Of a stretch of DNA of 64,000 bases, positions 37,225 through 45,557 are shown piece by piece. The notes beneath the pieces were generated by a model, which worked only from the letters and a program-made list of their open reading frames with translations, made no database searches and was not told the DNA's origin. The translations under genes and the position numbers were made by a program. The DNA is from a bacterium. Lineage in GTDB: Bacteria > Bdellovibrionota_C > UBA2361 > SZUA-149 > JAEUWB01. Where the stretch lies: the NCBI GenBank assembly GCA_016786595.1, contig JAEUWB010000003.1, positions 62,001 through 126,000 on the forward strand, written 5' to 3'. How positions within the stretch are numbered: the stretch's first letter is position 1; the number at the start of each line of letters is the position of its first letter.

Positions 37225-37584
37225 CTAGCTCAAGGCTTGGACGCTCTGGAAGAATTCACGTAACTCATTAAGGAATTCCTCGAGTTCCTTGTCAGTCATG
37301 CTTGGACTCTCGCCGAGTGTTCTTGCTGCCTTTGTGACATACTTGTCGTTCAATGCGCTTAAGGCACCACGGGCCTGGTCTTTTGCATCACCGACAGTAG
37401 TCTCCGGCTTTGCGCAATCAATCAAGGCATACTCAACGACAGCCTTCGGACCACCTTCGTAGAGGCCATGTTGCTCGGTAGTCATTGTGAGGTTTCTCAA
37501 TTTCTCCCCACCGTGCAGCGCTGCTGCACGGTCGACGATATCTGGATGCAAGTCCAGTTTTGGTTTTTTTCCAAATAATCTCAT
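37225..37584 (-). CDS. Small soluble protein of unknown function
   Basis: 119 aa from ATG 37584, supported by AGGAG at correct spacing. MRLFGKKPKLDLHPDIVDRA... is followed by MTTEQHGLYEGGPKAVVEYALIDCAKPETTVGDAKDQARGAL and an acidic C-terminus (MTDKELEEFLNELREFFQSV). No signal peptide or known domain. It is convergent with yggT. Confidence 0.65.
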   Translation of the reverse strand: MRLFGKKPKLDLHPDIVDRAAALHGGEKLRNLTMTTEQHGLYEGGPKAVVEYALIDCAKPETTVGDAKDQARGALSALNDKYVTKAARTLGESPSMTDKELEEFLNELREFFQSVQALS

Positions 37585-37860
37585 AATCAACTCCTATAAC
37601 AAGTTTGGGCCTAAACATCCGCATTGGCGATTTAAGCCCAAACTCTACTAGGCGCGATCCAAAAAACCTTTTCCGATCTACTGATATTTTAAACTCCAAA
37701 GACTATAAGTCTCGAGCTATAGTCTTTGGAGTAATATCAATTTTACTTCTACAAAATATTAGTTTGATAAAAAAGAACAACGTCTTGGCTTACCAAGCCA
37801 GAACCAAGCCCTTATAACAAAAATCACAGGAAATAGGAATTTTGAGCAAATCCACTTGAC
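37585..37860. other. Intergenic stretch with a perfect 15-bp hairpin
   Basis: ACTCCAAAGACTATA (37693-37707) and TATAGTCTTTGGAGT (37718-37732) form a perfect stem with a 10-nt loop containing CTCGAG. A shorter stem (AGTTTGGGC with GCCCAAACT) is at about 37601-37643, next to the ribosome-binding site of the gene starting at 37584. No genes seen. Confidence 0.75.
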
Positions 37861-37919
37861 GTCACGGGCCATTTTGATAATTGAATAAACGAATTTTTGA
37901 GGTAATGTTTTCAAGCCCC

Positions 37920-38060
37920 AAACCTTGTTTCAGAGCTTAATTTTGAGACAAGGTATAAATATAATTAATTTCGAGAAGCGGACTTTATAATTATAAACGA
38001 GCATCGCAGAAATTAATTATATTTATAGATTGGCCAAAAGTAAGCTCTGAAACGAGGTTT
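37920..38060 (+). promoter_or_regulatory. Large nested inverted repeat covering the fmdB ribosome-binding site
   Basis: Outer arms 37920-37939 and 38041-38060 match at 19 of 20 positions (AAACC..AGCTTA against TAAGCT..GGTTT). Inner arms TATAAATATAATTAATTTC (37954-37972) and its exact complement (38009-38027) are 19 bp. The right outer arm includes GAGG (38053-38056), the fmdB ribosome-binding site, and ends on the base before the ATG. As RNA this would hide the initiation region; as DNA it could form a cruciform. Confidence 0.85.
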
Positions 38061-38399
38061 ATGCCGACTTACGAATACAGATGTGATAAATGCGGAGAAT
38101 TTGAGTTTGTTCAAAAAATCTCCGAAGATGCCCTTAAAACTTGCCCTACTTGTGGCGCCAAAGTAGAGCGCCTCTTAAGTGGCGGAGCATTTCATCTTAA
38201 AGGATCTGGTTGGTATAAAACTGATTACTCGGGTTCCTCATCTTCCGGGTCGACTAAGAAGCCTACAGCAAGTTCTGAAAAATCCGCCGAGACTTCAAGC
38301 ACCGAGACTTCAAGTTCAACCAACACGACTAAAAAAACAGATAGCGGTTCAGGCAGTGGCGGTAGTGGGGGATGTGGTGGAGGCTGTAGCTGTCACTAG
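38061..38399 (+). CDS. FmdB-family zinc-ribbon protein
   Basis: 112 aa. The first 52 residues are the FmdB/CxxC-regulatory zinc ribbon: [17 protein letters not shown]... [30 protein letters not shown], with CxxC at about 8-11 and 33-36. The remainder is a Ser/Thr/Gly/Lys low-complexity tail ending [10 protein letters not shown], itself Cys-rich. Putative regulatory or metal-binding protein. Its translation start is embedded in a long inverted repeat, unusual for a gene of this kind. Confidence 0.9.
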   Translation: MPTYEYRCDKCGEFEFVQKISEDALKTCPTCGAKVERLLSGGAFHLKGSGWYKTDYSGSSSSGSTKKPTASSEKSAETSSTETSSSTNTTKKTDSGSGSGGSGGCGGGCSCH

Positions 38400-38416
38400 A
38401 GTTCCGATCGTGATGA

Positions 38417-38540
38417 CTTAGGCTTGAACTTATACTTTTCCTTTCCCTTTTTAAATTAGGTGTGGACTCTATTCGGGATGGGACAAAATTTAATAAGGGG
38501 AAGGCAAAGTATAAGAGGAAGTATAAGTTCAAGCCTAAGC
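38417..38540. repeat. Palindromic mobile-like element, copy A
   Basis: Outer 21-bp perfect inverted repeat: 38417-38437 (CTTAGGCTTGAAC...) and 38519-38539 (...GTTCAAGCCTAAG). Two 24-bp blocks, 38492-38515 and 38517-38540, are identical to 54327-54350 and 54357-54380. The core 38455-38485 (GTGTGGACTCTATTCGGGAT) occurs at 54292-54322 in the opposite orientation. It lies between convergent fmdB and recO. Confidence 0.85.
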
Positions 38541-38574
38541 TTCGATGGAGCAGGATCACGGGGGGCAAAACCAC

Positions 38575-39231
38575 TTACTCGCTCTGCGATTGCAATAACC
38601 CGCGAGTGCTTTTTAGATTTTTGCCAATGAAGTTTTGCGCGTGATTTACAAGCTCTAAAAATGCTTGCTCGTAGTCGCTTGCCACCAGCGTTAAGTTGCC
38701 CTCTTGCTTGATCACAGCTTCCCATCTTTTGCGCGTTTCTGGTCCAACACCCGCAGCATTAAGTAGTGGATCAACGCCCGTTGTCTGTAAAATGCGATAG
38801 ATAAAAAGTGAGCCTGCTAAAAACAACTCGTTTCGTGATTCTAAGCTATCGAGACAGGCCAAGCAGGCTTGTGTTGGCTCGTAATAACGCGTACTTGCTG
38901 GGTCGCCTTCTTGTGAAATCACCAGCACAAGCTCTAAGCAAATTGCGGCAATATGAAAGCGCTCGTAATTTTTTCTTAATCCAAGATAATTTGTGCGCGA
39001 GCGGATGCCTACAAGACTGGGCATGCCGCCACTACGAAAAGCTTCTTCAAGCTCAAAATCGCCACTGTCGAAAACATCAATTCCGCCCGAAAAACGTTTA
39101 CTGCTTTTACGCACTCCACGGGCGTATGCAGCGAAACGTCCCTGGTTTTTCCCAAGGATTGTTAAAACCGCATCACTTTCTTTATGTGGACTGACGCGCA
39201 AAATTATGCCGGGCTCGACTTGGGACTGCAT
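38575..39231 (-). CDS. recO: RecO DNA repair/recombination mediator
   Basis: 218 aa from ATG 39231; ATG 39252 or TTG 39267 are alternative starts, but the family begins close to GIILRVSPHKESDAV. OB-fold N-terminus (LTILGKNQGRFAAYARGVRKSSKRFSGGIDVFDSGDFE), helical centre with RTNYLGLRKNYERFHIAAICLELV and GSLFIYRILQTTGVDPLLNAAG. RecO with RecR loads RecA onto SSB-coated DNA. The usual four-Cys zinc site in the C-terminal part is not present; only isolated Cys (CLAC) are seen, as in Cys-less RecO variants. Confidence 0.88.
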   Translation of the reverse strand: MQSQVEPGIILRVSPHKESDAVLTILGKNQGRFAAYARGVRKSSKRFSGGIDVFDSGDFELEEAFRSGGMPSLVGIRSRTNYLGLRKNYERFHIAAICLELVLVISQEGDPASTRYYEPTQACLACLDSLESRNELFLAGSLFIYRILQTTGVDPLLNAAGVGPETRKRWEAVIKQEGNLTLVASDYEQAFLELVNHAQNFIGKNLKSTRGLLQSQSE

Positions 39232-39267
39232 AGCACAGTTAGAGCAGATCATGATTAGATCGAGCAA

Positions 39268-39460
39268 ATGATTATCTGCGCTAAGCTGTGTAGGTCAGAG
39301 TCAAAGCTCCACCCTAATATCTAGGAAAGGTGCTCATTACCAGACTACATAATCTATCGAGACAAAACAGTATTTCTTGATTTGTTTGCTTGCCAATGTT
39401 AACCCTCGCAAGCTTATTTGTTAACCCTATACCCCTTATGCAACTTGGAGTTTTTATTCA
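39268..39460 (+). promoter_or_regulatory. grpE upstream region
   Basis: Holds two direct copies of TGTTAACCCT about 26 bp apart and an inverted repeat GCTTGC (39388-39393)/GCAAGC (39408-39413). I see neither a CIRCE element nor a clear sigma-32 promoter. TTGGAG about ten bases before GTG 39461 serves as ribosome-binding site. Confidence 0.35.
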
Positions 39461-40180
39461 GTGAGTCCCGGCAGATTTTCTTTTTTAAAAGGTAAGAAGC
39501 AAGAAGGAGCTGTGAGCGAAGCTCCGGAACAAGGAGAAGCAGTAGCACAAATGGCTAACGATAGTTCACAAATCGAAGAAACTCAAACGACACAAGACGG
39601 CACTATGCTAGAGGACGAGACTGAACTTGATACTGCAGCGCCAGCCGAGGTCTCCGGTGACGAGGGTTTGAACGAAAACCAAACATTGGCAAAACTTCGC
39701 ACCGAAGCTGATGCAAACTATGACAAGTATTTGCGAGCAGTGGCTGAATTAGAAAATTTCAAAAAGCGCGCCCTTAAAGAACGATCTGACTTGCTAAAGT
39801 ATACTGGCGAGAATGTTATTTTTGATCTGCTTGAAGTCGTCGATAACCTCGAGCGCGCCCTCAGTCACAAAGACACAAATTCAGTTGATGAGTTGGTGAA
39901 GGGCATTGAGATGATTCGTAATCAGTTTGTCAGTATTTTGGATAAACATTCAGTGCGGGCAAAGGCTTGTCGAGGGGAGAAATTCGATCCCAACATGCAC
40001 CAGGCAATGGCCTCAGTGCCTTCTGAGGCAGAAGCGCCAGGCACAATCCTCGAGGAATACCGTAAGGCCTATATGTATAAAGATAAGTTAATTCGCCCAG
40101 CTCAAGTTGTAGTTTCAATTGCTAAAGAAAATACAACTAACGCTACGGAAAAAACTGCCGGTGAAAATGGGGGAAAGTAG
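39461..40180 (+). CDS. grpE: GrpE nucleotide exchange factor
   Basis: 239 aa from GTG 39461. An acidic, low-complexity N-terminal 75 residues is followed by the long coiled coil (NENQTLAKLRTEADANYDKYLRAVAELENFKKRALKERSDLLKYTGENVIFDLLEVVDNLERAL) and the C-terminal beta-wing (FDPNMHQAMASVPSEAEAPGTILEEYRKAYMYKDKLIRPAQVVVS). It drives ADP release from DnaK. First gene of grpE-dnaK-dnaJ. Confidence 0.97.
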   Translation: MSPGRFSFLKGKKQEGAVSEAPEQGEAVAQMANDSSQIEETQTTQDGTMLEDETELDTAAPAEVSGDEGLNENQTLAKLRTEADANYDKYLRAVAELENFKKRALKERSDLLKYTGENVIFDLLEVVDNLERALSHKDTNSVDELVKGIEMIRNQFVSILDKHSVRAKACRGEKFDPNMHQAMASVPSEAEAPGTILEEYRKAYMYKDKLIRPAQVVVSIAKENTTNATEKTAGENGGK

Positions 40181-40342
40181 GATAATCTCGGGAAATTCAG
40201 CTGTAAAATATCCCGCGTGAGAATAAGATTAATGATTATAGTCAGTTAGGATTTAAGAATTAATAGCTGCAAACTTGCCTTTTAAAAGATTGATTATTAC
40301 CTAAGAGGCTAAGATTTTAGAGAATTTTGTAAGGAGAGCAAC

Positions 40343-42277
40343 ATGTCTAAAGTGATTGGAATTGACCTGGGAACGACAAACTCTTGCGTTGCCGTCATGG
40401 AAGGAAAAGATGCGGTGGTAATCGCTAACAGTGAAGGCGGACGCACCACTCCATCTGTAGTAGCGGTGAATGAATCTGGCGAAAGACTTGTCGGTCAGAT
40501 TGCTCGTCGTCAGGCTGTGACAAATCCAACCAATACAATTTTCGCCGTTAAGCGTCTGATTGGACGTAAGGGCTCGAGCAAGGAAGTCGAGAAGGCTAAG
40601 GCGGTGTTGCCTTACGAAATTCAAACACTCGACAATGGCGATGCTTGCGTTGTGTTGCGTGGTGAGAAGAAAAGCCCGCAGGAAATTTCTGCTTACATTT
40701 TGCAAAAAATGAAACAAACTGCTGAAGATTACCTCGGCGAGAAGGTAAGCCAAGCTGTGATTACAGTTCCGGCTTATTTTGATGATGCTCAGCGTCAAGC
40801 CACAAAGGATGCCGGCCGTATCGCTGGTCTTGAAGTATTACGTATCATAAACGAACCAACTGCCGCTGCACTTGCTTATGGTGTAGATAAGAAGGGTGAC
40901 AAGCGCATCGCAGTTTTTGACCTTGGTGGTGGAACATTCGATATTTCAATCCTTGAACTTGGGGAAGGCGTATTTGAAGTTAAGTCTACTAACGGTGACA
41001 CTTTCTTAGGCGGTGAAGATTTCGATATTAATATCGTTAATTTTCTTGCTGATGAATTCAAAAAAGACCAAGCGATTGATTTACGTAAAGACACCATGGC
41101 TTTGCAGCGTCTGAAAGAAGCCGCTGAAAAAGCTAAACACGAGCTTTCGACTTCAATGGAAACAGATGTAAATCTCCCATTTATTACTGCCGATGCCTCT
41201 GGTCCAAAGCACTTAAATATTAAGTTAACACGTGCCAAGCTGGAAGCACTTTGCGACGATCTCTTGAGTCGCCTCGATCAGCCTTGCCGCACGGCCTTAA
41301 GTGACGCGGGTTATTCTGCTAAAGACATTGACGATGTGATTCTTGTCGGTGGAATGACGCGCATGCCTGCAGTGCAAGAACGCGTGCAGAAAATTTTTGG
41401 CAAATCGCCAAGTAAGAATATTAACCCGGATGAAGCTGTTGCAATTGGCGCGGCGATTCAAGCTGGCGTGCTTAAGGGCGATGTTAAGGACGTGCTACTA
41501 CTTGACGTGACGCCATTAAGTCTTGGGATTGAAACCCAAGGCGGCATCATGACTAAGTTGATTGATAAGAATACAACTATTCCTACTAAGAAAAGCCAGG
41601 TTTTTTCCACGGCAACTGATAGCCAGCCAGCTGTAAGTATTCACGTGCTACAAGGTGAGCGTGAAATGGCGTCAAATAACAAAACGCTTGGTCGTTTTGA
41701 GCTTGTCGGTATTCCACTTGCACCGCGCGGTGTGCCGCAAATCGAAGTTACCTTTGATATTGACGCAAACGGCATTGTGCATGTTTCGGCTAAAGACCTG
41801 GGCACAGGTAAAGAGCAGTCAATTAAGATCACTGCCAGCTCAGGACTTTCTGAGGAAGAAATCAAAAAGATGGTGCGCGATGCTGAAGAGCATGCAGCTG
41901 AAGACAAGGAGCGCAAGCTGCTTGTTGAAGCGCGTAACCAGCTTGATGGTTTAATTTACTCAACCGAAAAATCCTTGAATGAGCATGGTAGTGCCCTTGA
42001 AGCTGCCGATAAAACTCAATTGGAAACTGCCCTTGAAGATGCAAAACGCACGCTTAAGGATTCGCAGAGTCCAAGTGAAATTCAGTCTGCAACTGAGCGC
42101 TTAACACAAGTTGCCCATAAGCTTGCCGAGCAAATGTATAAAGCTGCAGCTCAAGCCCAAGCCGGACAGGCTGGCGCTACTCAAGACGGAGCAGCAGAAC
42201 AGACCTCAACTTCAAGTTCGTCAACAGGCGCTAGTGGCGACGATGTAGTTGATGCTGATTACGAAGAGGTTAAGTAG
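40343..42277 (+). CDS. dnaK: DnaK (Hsp70) chaperone
   Basis: 644 aa with an excellent ribosome-binding site (AAGGAGAG). ATPase signatures [33 protein letters not shown] and [17 protein letters not shown]; linker [15 protein letters not shown]; substrate-binding domain; Gln/Ala-rich then acidic tail ending in [11 protein letters not shown], the typical co-chaperone-binding EEVK-like end. Present as a single intact copy in the classical gene order. Confidence 0.99.
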   Translation: MSKVIGIDLGTTNSCVAVMEGKDAVVIANSEGGRTTPSVVAVNESGERLVGQIARRQAVTNPTNTIFAVKRLIGRKGSSKEVEKAKAVLPYEIQTLDNGDACVVLRGEKKSPQEISAYILQKMKQTAEDYLGEKVSQAVITVPAYFDDAQRQATKDAGRIAGLEVLRIINEPTAAALAYGVDKKGDKRIAVFDLGGGTFDISILELGEGVFEVKSTNGDTFLGGEDFDINIVNFLADEFKKDQAIDLRKDTMALQRLKEAAEKAKHELSTSMETDVNLPFITADASGPKHLNIKLTRAKLEALCDDLLSRLDQPCRTALSDAGYSAKDIDDVILVGGMTRMPAVQERVQKIFGKSPSKNINPDEAVAIGAAIQAGVLKGDVKDVLLLDVTPLSLGIETQGGIMTKLIDKNTTIPTKKSQVFSTATDSQPAVSIHVLQGEREMASNNKTLGRFELVGIPLAPRGVPQIEVTFDIDANGIVHVSAKDLGTGKEQSIKITASSGLSEEEIKKMVRDAEEHAAEDKERKLLVEARNQLDGLIYSTEKSLNEHGSALEAADKTQLETALEDAKRTLKDSQSPSEIQSATERLTQVAHKLAEQMYKAAAQAQAGQAGATQDGAAEQTSTSSSSTGASGDDVVDADYEEVK

Positions 42278-42400
42278 CAATGCTTTGATTGCAAGCCTCG
42301 TGCTTGTAGAATTTGCGCAGCAATCTAGTTTCCAAGTTAAACGCTTGATTTTTTAGATTGCTGCAGTTGCCTCAGGGGCTGGAATCCTCAAAGATCAAAT

Positions 42401-43516
42401 ATGTCAAAACGTGATTATTATGAAATTTTAGGCGTAGCGCGCAGTGCTTCTGCTGATGAAATTAAGAAAGCCTATCGTCAAGCTGCGTTGAAATTTCATC
42501 CCGACCGTAATCCCGGCAATAAGGAAGCTGAAGCTAAATTTAAAGAGGCATCGGAAGCCTATAGCGTGCTTTCTGATGCGGACAATCGCCGCAAGTATGA
42601 TCAGTTCGGACATGCAGCTTTTGGTAGTGGTGCCGGCGGGGGCTTCCAAGGCGATTTCAGTCATTTTGCCGAAGACATTTTTGGCGATTTATTCGGAGCT
42701 TTTTTTGGAACAAGTGGGGGTTCGCGCACACAGAGTCGAGTGAAGCGCGGTAGGGACTTACAGTTCTCGCTTGAAATCACGCTTGAAGAATCTGCAACTG
42801 GCATAGAAAAACAAATTTCCTATGCACGCCCCGCGCCGTGTGAAACTTGCGAAGGCAGTGGCGCCAAAAAGGGAACAAGCGCAGAGACCTGTAAGCAGTG
42901 CGGTGGCGCAGGCCAAATCCGCATGCAACAAGGATTCTTTGCGATCTCTCGTCCTTGTGCAGTGTGTCGCGGTGAAGGAAAAGTTGTCGCCAATCCCTGC
43001 GCTGACTGTAATGGGGCAGGCCAAAAAACCAAGAAAGTTAAGCTCAACGTCAAAGTCCCAGCAGGGATTGATGATGGTCAGCGTTTAAAACTTCAAGGCG
43101 AAGGTGAAATGCTAGGTAAGGGTGCTGTCAATGGTGACCTTTACGTCGTGGTGCAAATTAAAGACCATAAATTTTTTGAGCGCCGCGAATCAGAAATTTA
43201 TTGTGAAGTTCCAATTAGCTACACTCAGGCTGTTTTAGGTGGTGAGGTTGAAGTTCCGACATTGCATGGTAAGGTGTCGCTGAAAATTCCATCTGGCACT
43301 CAATCCGGAAAAGTATTTAGAATCCGTGGAAAGGGCGTTCCAGATATTCAAAGCGGAAAAGTAGGGGATCAGCATGTTCGGATTTATGTTGCAGTGCCAA
43401 AGTCAGTTGCCGGAGAAGAACGAAAAATTATTGAACAGCTTGCAAAGGTCGAAGGCAAACCTCTGCCGGCCGAGGGGAAGTCGTTTTTCAACAAAGTGCG
43501 CGATCTCTTCGACTAG
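42401..43516 (+). CDS. dnaJ: DnaJ (Hsp40) co-chaperone
   Basis: 371 aa. J domain with HPD at residues 33-35, Gly/Phe region ([30 protein letters not shown]), four CxxCxGxG zinc motifs ([32 protein letters not shown]) and C-terminal substrate-binding domains. Type I DnaJ that stimulates DnaK ATPase. A large inverted repeat begins at its stop codon. Confidence 0.99.
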   Translation: MSKRDYYEILGVARSASADEIKKAYRQAALKFHPDRNPGNKEAEAKFKEASEAYSVLSDADNRRKYDQFGHAAFGSGAGGGFQGDFSHFAEDIFGDLFGAFFGTSGGSRTQSRVKRGRDLQFSLEITLEESATGIEKQISYARPAPCETCEGSGAKKGTSAETCKQCGGAGQIRMQQGFFAISRPCAVCRGEGKVVANPCADCNGAGQKTKKVKLNVKVPAGIDDGQRLKLQGEGEMLGKGAVNGDLYVVVQIKDHKFFERRESEIYCEVPISYTQAVLGGEVEVPTLHGKVSLKIPSGTQSGKVFRIRGKGVPDIQSGKVGDQHVRIYVAVPKSVAGEERKIIEQLAKVEGKPLPAEGKSFFNKVRDLFD

Positions 43517-43639
43517 CAGGTCTAATTTTGGGCAAATACTTCGTTGTGAAAAATTTTTTCGGAACCTCGTTTATCGTTACATAAAGTCGGTTCCTAAAAA
43601 ATTTTCACGCCTCGCCTTTGCCTCAAAATTAGACCTGCT
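43515..43639. repeat. Nested inverted repeat after dnaJ
   Basis: Outer arms AGCAGGTCTAATTTTG (43515-43530) and CAAAATTAGACCTGCT (43624-43639) are a perfect 16-bp match; inner arms (43546-43566 and 43589-43608, GTGAAAA...GGAACC) pair with one or two bulges. The whole 125 bp fold into one long hairpin starting inside the dnaJ stop codon. Confidence 0.8.
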
Positions 43640-43661
43640 AAGAGTTAGTAACCTTGAGCCA

Positions 43662-45557
43662 ATGACCCGAGCGATCTCGTTCAGGAAACTGATTACTGTT
43701 GCAATCTTTATCGTCCTATCGGGCTGCTCTTCCAGTGAGATTGCTAATCCATTTTCAGAATCTAATAGCACTACAACTCCAGTCCAGCAGATTGTAGTTA
43801 AAGCACCTTGGGAAGCTGGTGAATTATCAGCTGACGGCAAACGTCTTGCGGAATTACTTAAAACGGGAAATTCGGATGGAGTTTTGAATCTACTTGCTGG
43901 ACTAAGCCAGTCTACTGGGCAAAAGCCCGACATGCTAGCTCCTGAATATGCAATCATGGCCGCGTATGCCTACTTACATAAACGCGATTTTGACCAAAGC
44001 CTTGCCTGGTTTGGCGTAACGCTCCAACAAAAAAGTGAAGGCTGGATCGCCAAGGCTGCTGCTGCTGAAGTTAAGAAAATTCTCCAGGGTTTATATCCAA
44101 CAAATTTTTCTGCTGCCCTGCAACGTTGGAACTCTCACCGCATTATTTCCGGCTTTGTCTTCGATGAGAAAATGCGCCGCGATGCTGGAGGCACTCCTCT
44201 GGTTGCCAATTTTGAAGCTTATTTCCTACCGCAAACTTACGCCGCAAAGTCGCAAGTTGTTGCAGCAGCGGCCTTAAATCTTCAGCAACCGAGCGATGGA
44301 GTAATCCGCATCGGAGTAATCTTACCACTGTCAGGAAAGTATGCCGCACACGGACTCCAGGTCCGTCACGGCATTGAACTTGCATTGCAGGAGGCTACGG
44401 AGCGCGGAGTAAAAGTCGAACCGCTTTTTGTCGATGGTGAGACGACTCCCGAGCAGGCGCGTGCGGAATACTTACGCCTGGTTACTCAAGACAAATGCGC
44501 AGTTGTGCTTGGTCCACTTCAGGCGCGAGCTGCGGAAAGTGTGGCTGAGGCCTCTGTTACGACCGGCATTCCCTTTATTACTTTTACAAAACGCCCTAAC
44601 ATTACCGATCTTTCTCCTGCAGTGTTTCAGCTTGGCGCAACGGCTGAAAACCAGATTTCAGAGTTACTTAACTTTGCTACGCGGCAACTTGGAATGACGC
44701 GTTTTGGTTTAGTTTCGCCGGTAGGGGAAACTCATCAAGAGTTAAAAAATGCGTTTATACAAGGCTTAACTAGTGTCGGCGCTGAGCTTGTTGGTAGTGT
44801 CAGTTATCTTCCTGGCGATGAGAATTCTGTGACCCAAGCTTTAGATGCTTTTCGTGGCTCGGCAGAAATGCGCCCGCCTCAGGCAATTTTTGTGGCAGAC
44901 ACACTGCAAGGCGCGCGAAGTTTTGTTGAACTCTTAAAATCCTCTCAATTACGCGACACGGTTTTACTTGGCTCAGCACTCTGGGACGACGAGAAATCAA
45001 TCCGTGCATTTGGCAAAGCACTGACTGGGGCATATTTTGTTTCAGCATTTTTTACGAAAGGGCAAAATCCCTCAATCCAGGCCTTTAAAGATAAATTCTT
45101 TATGCAGTTTCAAGGCCAGCCTGAGCTACTTGCCGCCCAAGGATATGACGCTACCAGCTTACTTCTGCAGCAAATCAGTGCAAATAATAATTCTCAACAA
45201 ATTGCTGAGGGAATTAAGAAAACCCAAGAATTTATGGGTGTTACTGGAAAGCTCAATGTTGAGCCTACAGGAGAAATAAATCGATCTATGGTGGTTGTGA
45301 GTCTAAATAATGGGGAAGTAAGCGAGGCGACTACAAGTTCGGGCTTACCTCCTGCGCGACGCGTGCTTACGGCCCCAGGCCAGAATGACAATAGTCAAGG
45401 CTATCAGGGTCAGGCACAAGGCGCAGACACGCGACTAGGAGAGAAATCAGGTTTTTATGGCACGCAAGAAAACACGCAACAGTATTCGGCGCAAGCAAAC
45501 GCAGGCAGCCAAACCCCGTACTACCGGGCAACGTCCGACACGGCGCACATCGACTGA
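43662..45557 (+). CDS. LpoA/LppC-like lipoprotein with periplasmic-binding-protein fold
   Basis: 631 aa from ATG 43662. Lipoprotein signal with lipobox VLSGC (Cys 22). Residues about 50-190 form a helical TPR-like region (ADGKRLAELLKTGNSDGVLNLL... AYAYLHKRDFDQSLAWFGVTLQ). From about 210 a type-I periplasmic-binding domain (IRIGVILPLSGKYAAHGLQVRHGIELALQEA... CAVVLGPLQARAAESVAEA... FGLVSPVGETHQEL... AIFVADTLQGARSFVELLK). This combination matches LpoA-type activators of penicillin-binding proteins; a solute-binding role is the alternative. The C-terminal tail is Gln/Gly/Tyr-rich. Its last 101 bp overlap lon in another frame. Confidence 0.8.
   Translation: MTRAISFRKLITVAIFIVLSGCSSSEIANPFSESNSTTTPVQQIVVKAPWEAGELSADGKRLAELLKTGNSDGVLNLLAGLSQSTGQKPDMLAPEYAIMAAYAYLHKRDFDQSLAWFGVTLQQKSEGWIAKAAAAEVKKILQGLYPTNFSAALQRWNSHRIISGFVFDEKMRRDAGGTPLVANFEAYFLPQTYAAKSQVVAAAALNLQQPSDGVIRIGVILPLSGKYAAHGLQVRHGIELALQEATERGVKVEPLFVDGETTPEQARAEYLRLVTQDKCAVVLGPLQARAAESVAEASVTTGIPFITFTKRPNITDLSPAVFQLGATAENQISELLNFATRQLGMTRFGLVSPVGETHQELKNAFIQGLTSVGAELVGSVSYLPGDENSVTQALDAFRGSAEMRPPQAIFVADTLQGARSFVELLKSSQLRDTVLLGSALWDDEKSIRAFGKALTGAYFVSAFFTKGQNPSIQAFKDKFFMQFQGQPELLAAQGYDATSLLLQQISANNNSQQIAEGIKKTQEFMGVTGKLNVEPTGEINRSMVVVSLNNGEVSEATTSSGLPPARRVLTAPGQNDNSQGYQGQAQGADTRLGEKSGFYGTQENTQQYSAQANAGSQTPYYRATSDTAHID

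Noticed and set aside
39268-40342. CIRCE element or sigma-32 promoter for grpE-dnaK
   Set aside because: No TTAGCACTC-N9-GAGTGCTAA inverted repeat and no convincing CTTGAA/CCCCAT pair was found.
43374-43661. Upstream extension of the LpoA-like lipoprotein into dnaJ
   Set aside because: It would overlap dnaJ by more than 140 bp and cross the inverted repeat, while ATG 43662 gives a perfect lipoprotein signal peptide.
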